From the NCBI RefSeq assembly GCF_900103585.1, contig NZ_FNHV01000014.1, forward strand, positions 1 to 64,000: 64,000 nucleotides of DNA. Direction: 5' to 3'. A program made the translations under genes and the position numbers. This DNA is from Streptomyces sp. cf386 (GTDB taxonomy: Bacteria; Actinomycetota; Actinomycetes; Streptomycetales; Streptomycetaceae). Numbering within the stretch: the stretch's first letter is position 1; every line of letters starts with the position of its first letter. Of this stretch, positions 62,087 through 64,000 are shown in pieces. The notes beneath the pieces were generated by a model that was given only the letters and a program-made list of their open reading frames with translations, did not search any database and was not told the origin of the DNA.

Positions 62087-62932
62087 ATGTCCCGCCATGT
62101 CGCGATCGTCACCGATTCAACGGCCTACCTGCCGCCGCGGACGATGGAGCGCCACGGCATCACCGCGGTACCCCTGACCGTGGTCCTCGGCGATCAGGCG
62201 CTGGACGAGGGCACCGAGATCTCGACCCGTTCCCTCGCTCAGGCGTTGCAGAAGCGACGCCCTGTCACGACCTCGCGCCCCAGCCCCCAGGTCTTCGCGG
62301 AGCACTACCGCAAGGTCGCCGAGTCCGGCGCCACCGGCATCGTCTCCCTGCACCTGTCCGCCGAGCTCTCCGGCACCTACGACGCGGCGGTCCTCGCGGC
62401 GCGCGAGGCGCCGGTGCCGGTGCGGGTGGTGGACACCGGGATGATCGCCATGGCGCTCGGCTTCTGCGCGCTCGCCGCGGCCGAGGCGGCGGAGACGGGC
62501 GGCACGATGGACGACGCGGTGACGGCCGCCGAGAAGCGAGCCGGGGCGACGGCCGCCTACTTCTACGTCGACACCCTCGACTATCTGCGCCGCGGTGGCC
62601 GCATCGGCGCCGCGCAGGCCCTGCTGGGCTCCGCGCTCGCGGTGAAGCCGCTGCTGCAGCTGGAGGGCGGCCGGATCGGCCCTCTGGAGAAGGTGCGGAC
62701 GGCATCCAAGGCGATCGCCCGCCTGGAGGAGATCGCGGCCGACCGGGCGGGCAGCGCACAGGTCGACATCGCGGTGCACCATCTCGCCGCTCCCGACCGG
62801 GCGTCGGCGCTGGCGGATCGGTTGCGGGCGCGGGTGCCGGGGTTGGCCGATCTGCATGTGAGTGAGGTCGGGGCGGTGATCGGGGCGCATACGGGGCCTG
62901 GGTTGTTGGGGGTTGTGGTTTCGCCGCGGTGA
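62087..62932 (+). CDS. DegV family fatty-acid-binding protein
   Basis: Cytoplasmic protein of 281 residues with the DegV/EDD fold: VAIVTDSTAYLPPRTMERHGI at the N-terminus, TSRPSPQVF, the ligand-contact region SLHLSAELSGTYDAA, and DTLDYLRRGGRIGAAQALLGSALAVKPLL. Related proteins bind fatty acids and, in Firmicutes, serve as FakB subunits of fatty acid kinase. No FakA partner is seen nearby. The C-terminus VIGAHTGPGLLGVVV is typical. Confidence 0.92.
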   Translation: MSRHVAIVTDSTAYLPPRTMERHGITAVPLTVVLGDQALDEGTEISTRSLAQALQKRRPVTTSRPSPQVFAEHYRKVAESGATGIVSLHLSAELSGTYDAAVLAAREAPVPVRVVDTGMIAMALGFCALAAAEAAETGGTMDDAVTAAEKRAGATAAYFYVDTLDYLRRGGRIGAAQALLGSALAVKPLLQLEGGRIGPLEKVRTASKAIARLEEIAADRAGSAQVDIAVHHLAAPDRASALADRLRARVPGLADLHVSEVGAVIGAHTGPGLLGVVVSPR

Positions 62933-62993
62933 CGGGCGTTTCCGGCGGTTAGCCACTCGGAGTCTCTTGAAGCCACTCGTGTGGGTGGCGGAG

Positions 62994-63002
62994 TTATCCA
63001 CA
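62994..63002 (+). promoter_or_regulatory. Isolated DnaA-box-like sequence
   Basis: TTATCCACA matches the bacterial DnaA box exactly; a single copy in the 139-bp gap before the ComEA-like gene. A direct repeat AGCCACTCG lies just upstream (from 62951 and about 62971). Confidence 0.4.
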
Positions 63003-63071
63003 ACTGGGCGGTAATCCCCGGGAATTGAGCAAGATCATCGCGGGTGGGGCGAGGTGTCCGATGCTCGTCGC

Positions 63072-64000
63072 ATGGCATTTCGATCACGTCCCCGTACGGG
63101 CACACGCACACGCACGACGACTGTGACCAGCGGCCCGGGCCGCGGCCCTCACTCCGACGTCCGTGCTCGCCACCGACGCCTGCATGCGGGAGGTCGGGCG
63201 CGGCAGCAACGGTATGCATCGGCGGAGGAACTGCGCCGGCGGGCGGAGGTGATTTTCGCCGAACGGGCCGGGGAGTGGGGGGAGTCGGGGGCGGGGCCGC
63301 CGAGGGAGGAGGCGGAGGACGGGCCCCGCGGCTGGTCCGAGGGTTCGGGTGGGCCTGGGGCCGGTGGGGCGGTGGGGCGACCGGGTGGGCCTGGGGCTGG
63401 TGGGGAGGCGGAATCCGGGGGCCTGCGGCGTGGAGTGGGGGCGGGGCTCGGTGCGCTGTCGGCTGGTGTGAGGGTGAGTCCCGATCCCCGGCGTGGGGAT
63501 GTGGGCGTGAGTCCCGATCCCCGGCGCGGGGATGCGGGCGTGAGTCCAGGGGGTCCGTCTGCTGATGTCCCTGTGGACTCCGATGTCCCGCGTGGGGATG
63601 TGGTGTTGGGCTCGCGTGATGCGGGTGCCGGTGTGGTGCTGGATTCGGGTACGGCAGATGCCGGTGCCGTGCCGGATCCGGGTACGGCAGATGCCGGTGC
63701 GGTCGCAGGGGCCGGTCACCGCGCTGATGCCGGGAGTGGTGACTCCGGCACCCGGGAGTGGCGGGCGCGGGCCGGGCTGGCGGTGCGGGAGCGGATGCCG
63801 GTCTGGTTGCAGGCGAGGTGTGGGCTGGAGCGGCGGAGCGTGGTCGCGCTCACGGTGGTGCTCGTCCTGGCCGCCGGGTTCGCCGCGCAGCACTTCTGGA
63901 GCGGCCGAGCGCAGTCCGTGCGGGCGCCCGAGGTGGTGCGGGCGGCGGCCCCGTACGGGGACGGGGAGCCAGGTGAGGGGCCCGCAGCGGGTGCGTCGGC
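63072..64000 (+). CDS. ComEA-like protein, 3' end beyond the window
   Basis: The frame is open from the ATG at 63072 to the window edge (309 complete codons). The N-terminus is basic (MAFRSRPRTGTRTRTTT), followed by a helical stretch (ELRRRAEVIFAERAGEW), a long Gly/Ala/Asp-rich low-complexity region with small repeats, then a membrane helix (SVVALTVVLVLAAGFAAQHF) and the start of an external domain. The DNA-binding helix-hairpin-helix domain expected of ComEA would lie past the edge. The assignment rests on this topology and on the streptomycete order leuS...degV-comEA-comEC. There is no RBS at a normal distance; GATGCT 6 nt upstream may be a -10. Confidence 0.6.
   Translation, partial: MAFRSRPRTGTRTRTTTVTSGPGRGPHSDVRARHRRLHAGGRARQQRYASAEELRRRAEVIFAERAGEWGESGAGPPREEAEDGPRGWSEGSGGPGAGGAVGRPGGPGAGGEAESGGLRRGVGAGLGALSAGVRVSPDPRRGDVGVSPDPRRGDAGVSPGGPSADVPVDSDVPRGDVVLGSRDAGAGVVLDSGTADAGAVPDPGTADAGAVAGAGHRADAGSGDSGTREWRARAGLAVRERMPVWLQARCGLERRSVVALTVVLVLAAGFAAQHFWSGRAQSVRAPEVVRAAAPYGDGEPGEGPAAGAS

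Overview
The window is about 64 kb of chromosomal DNA from a high-GC actinobacterium, almost certainly a Streptomyces. Evidence: G/C at nearly every third codon position, frequent GTG starts and leaderless starts, an RNase E/G with long Ala/Glu/Arg-rich arms, and the gene order PBP2-rodA ... rne-rplU-rpmA-obg ... proB-proA ... nadD-LCP-rsfS ... leuS-degV-comEA. From memory this order matches the S. coelicolor SCO2608-SCO2568 neighbourhood. I cannot name the species.

Layout. 1-8.7 kb: the 3' end of the PBP2 gene and rodA (cell elongation), a CYTH/CHAD phosphate-binding protein, a B12-binding radical SAM protein with its DUF2344 partner, and between those two a repetitive multi-pass membrane protein. 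9-15.5 kb: RNase E/G, ribosomal proteins L21 and L27, and the GTPase Obg. 15.8-20.4 kb: three tandem secreted seven-repeat FG-GAP (beta-propeller) proteins.

20.6-41.4 kb is a wall-polymer region: a Tat-exported PhoD phosphodiesterase, a sulfotransferase-like protein, a fused cytidylyltransferase/SDR (probable CDP-ribitol synthesis), two paralogous membrane-anchored CDP-glycerol/ribitol phosphotransferases, a TarS-like GT2 glycosyltransferase, a secreted phospholipase D-like enzyme and a polysaccharide pyruvyltransferase. A 2155-residue RHS protein with an unrecognised C-terminal tip, followed by a small membrane protein (candidate immunity protein), lies inside this region. I infer a teichoic-acid-like polymer pathway with remodelling enzymes and an inserted polymorphic toxin.

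41.5-45 kb: proB, a 90/91-bp tandem repeat, a small conserved protein and proA. 45-52.3 kb: two membrane proteins sharing an N-terminal motif (SCO2584/SCO2583 type), an M48 protease, two tiny membrane proteins, nadD, an atypical LytR-CpsA-Psr protein, rsfS and a histidine phosphatase. 52.3-54.5 kb: two identical tRNA-Ala(GGC) genes flanking two small zinc-binding proteins and a GT87 mannosyltransferase-like protein. 54.6-57.6 kb: a translationally coupled pair, a NuoF-like flavoprotein fused to a ferredoxin and a di-haem cytochrome-b-like membrane protein. 57.9-64 kb: leuS behind a Leu-rich leader peptide and an intrinsic terminator (a probable attenuator), a membrane coiled-coil protein, a DegV protein and the start of a ComEA-like gene.

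Several genes appear to be read from leaderless mRNAs: a -10 box of TACCCT/TAGATT/TAACCT type lies 6-7 nt upstream of the start codon. No CRISPR array, insertion sequence, rRNA or prophage gene was seen.
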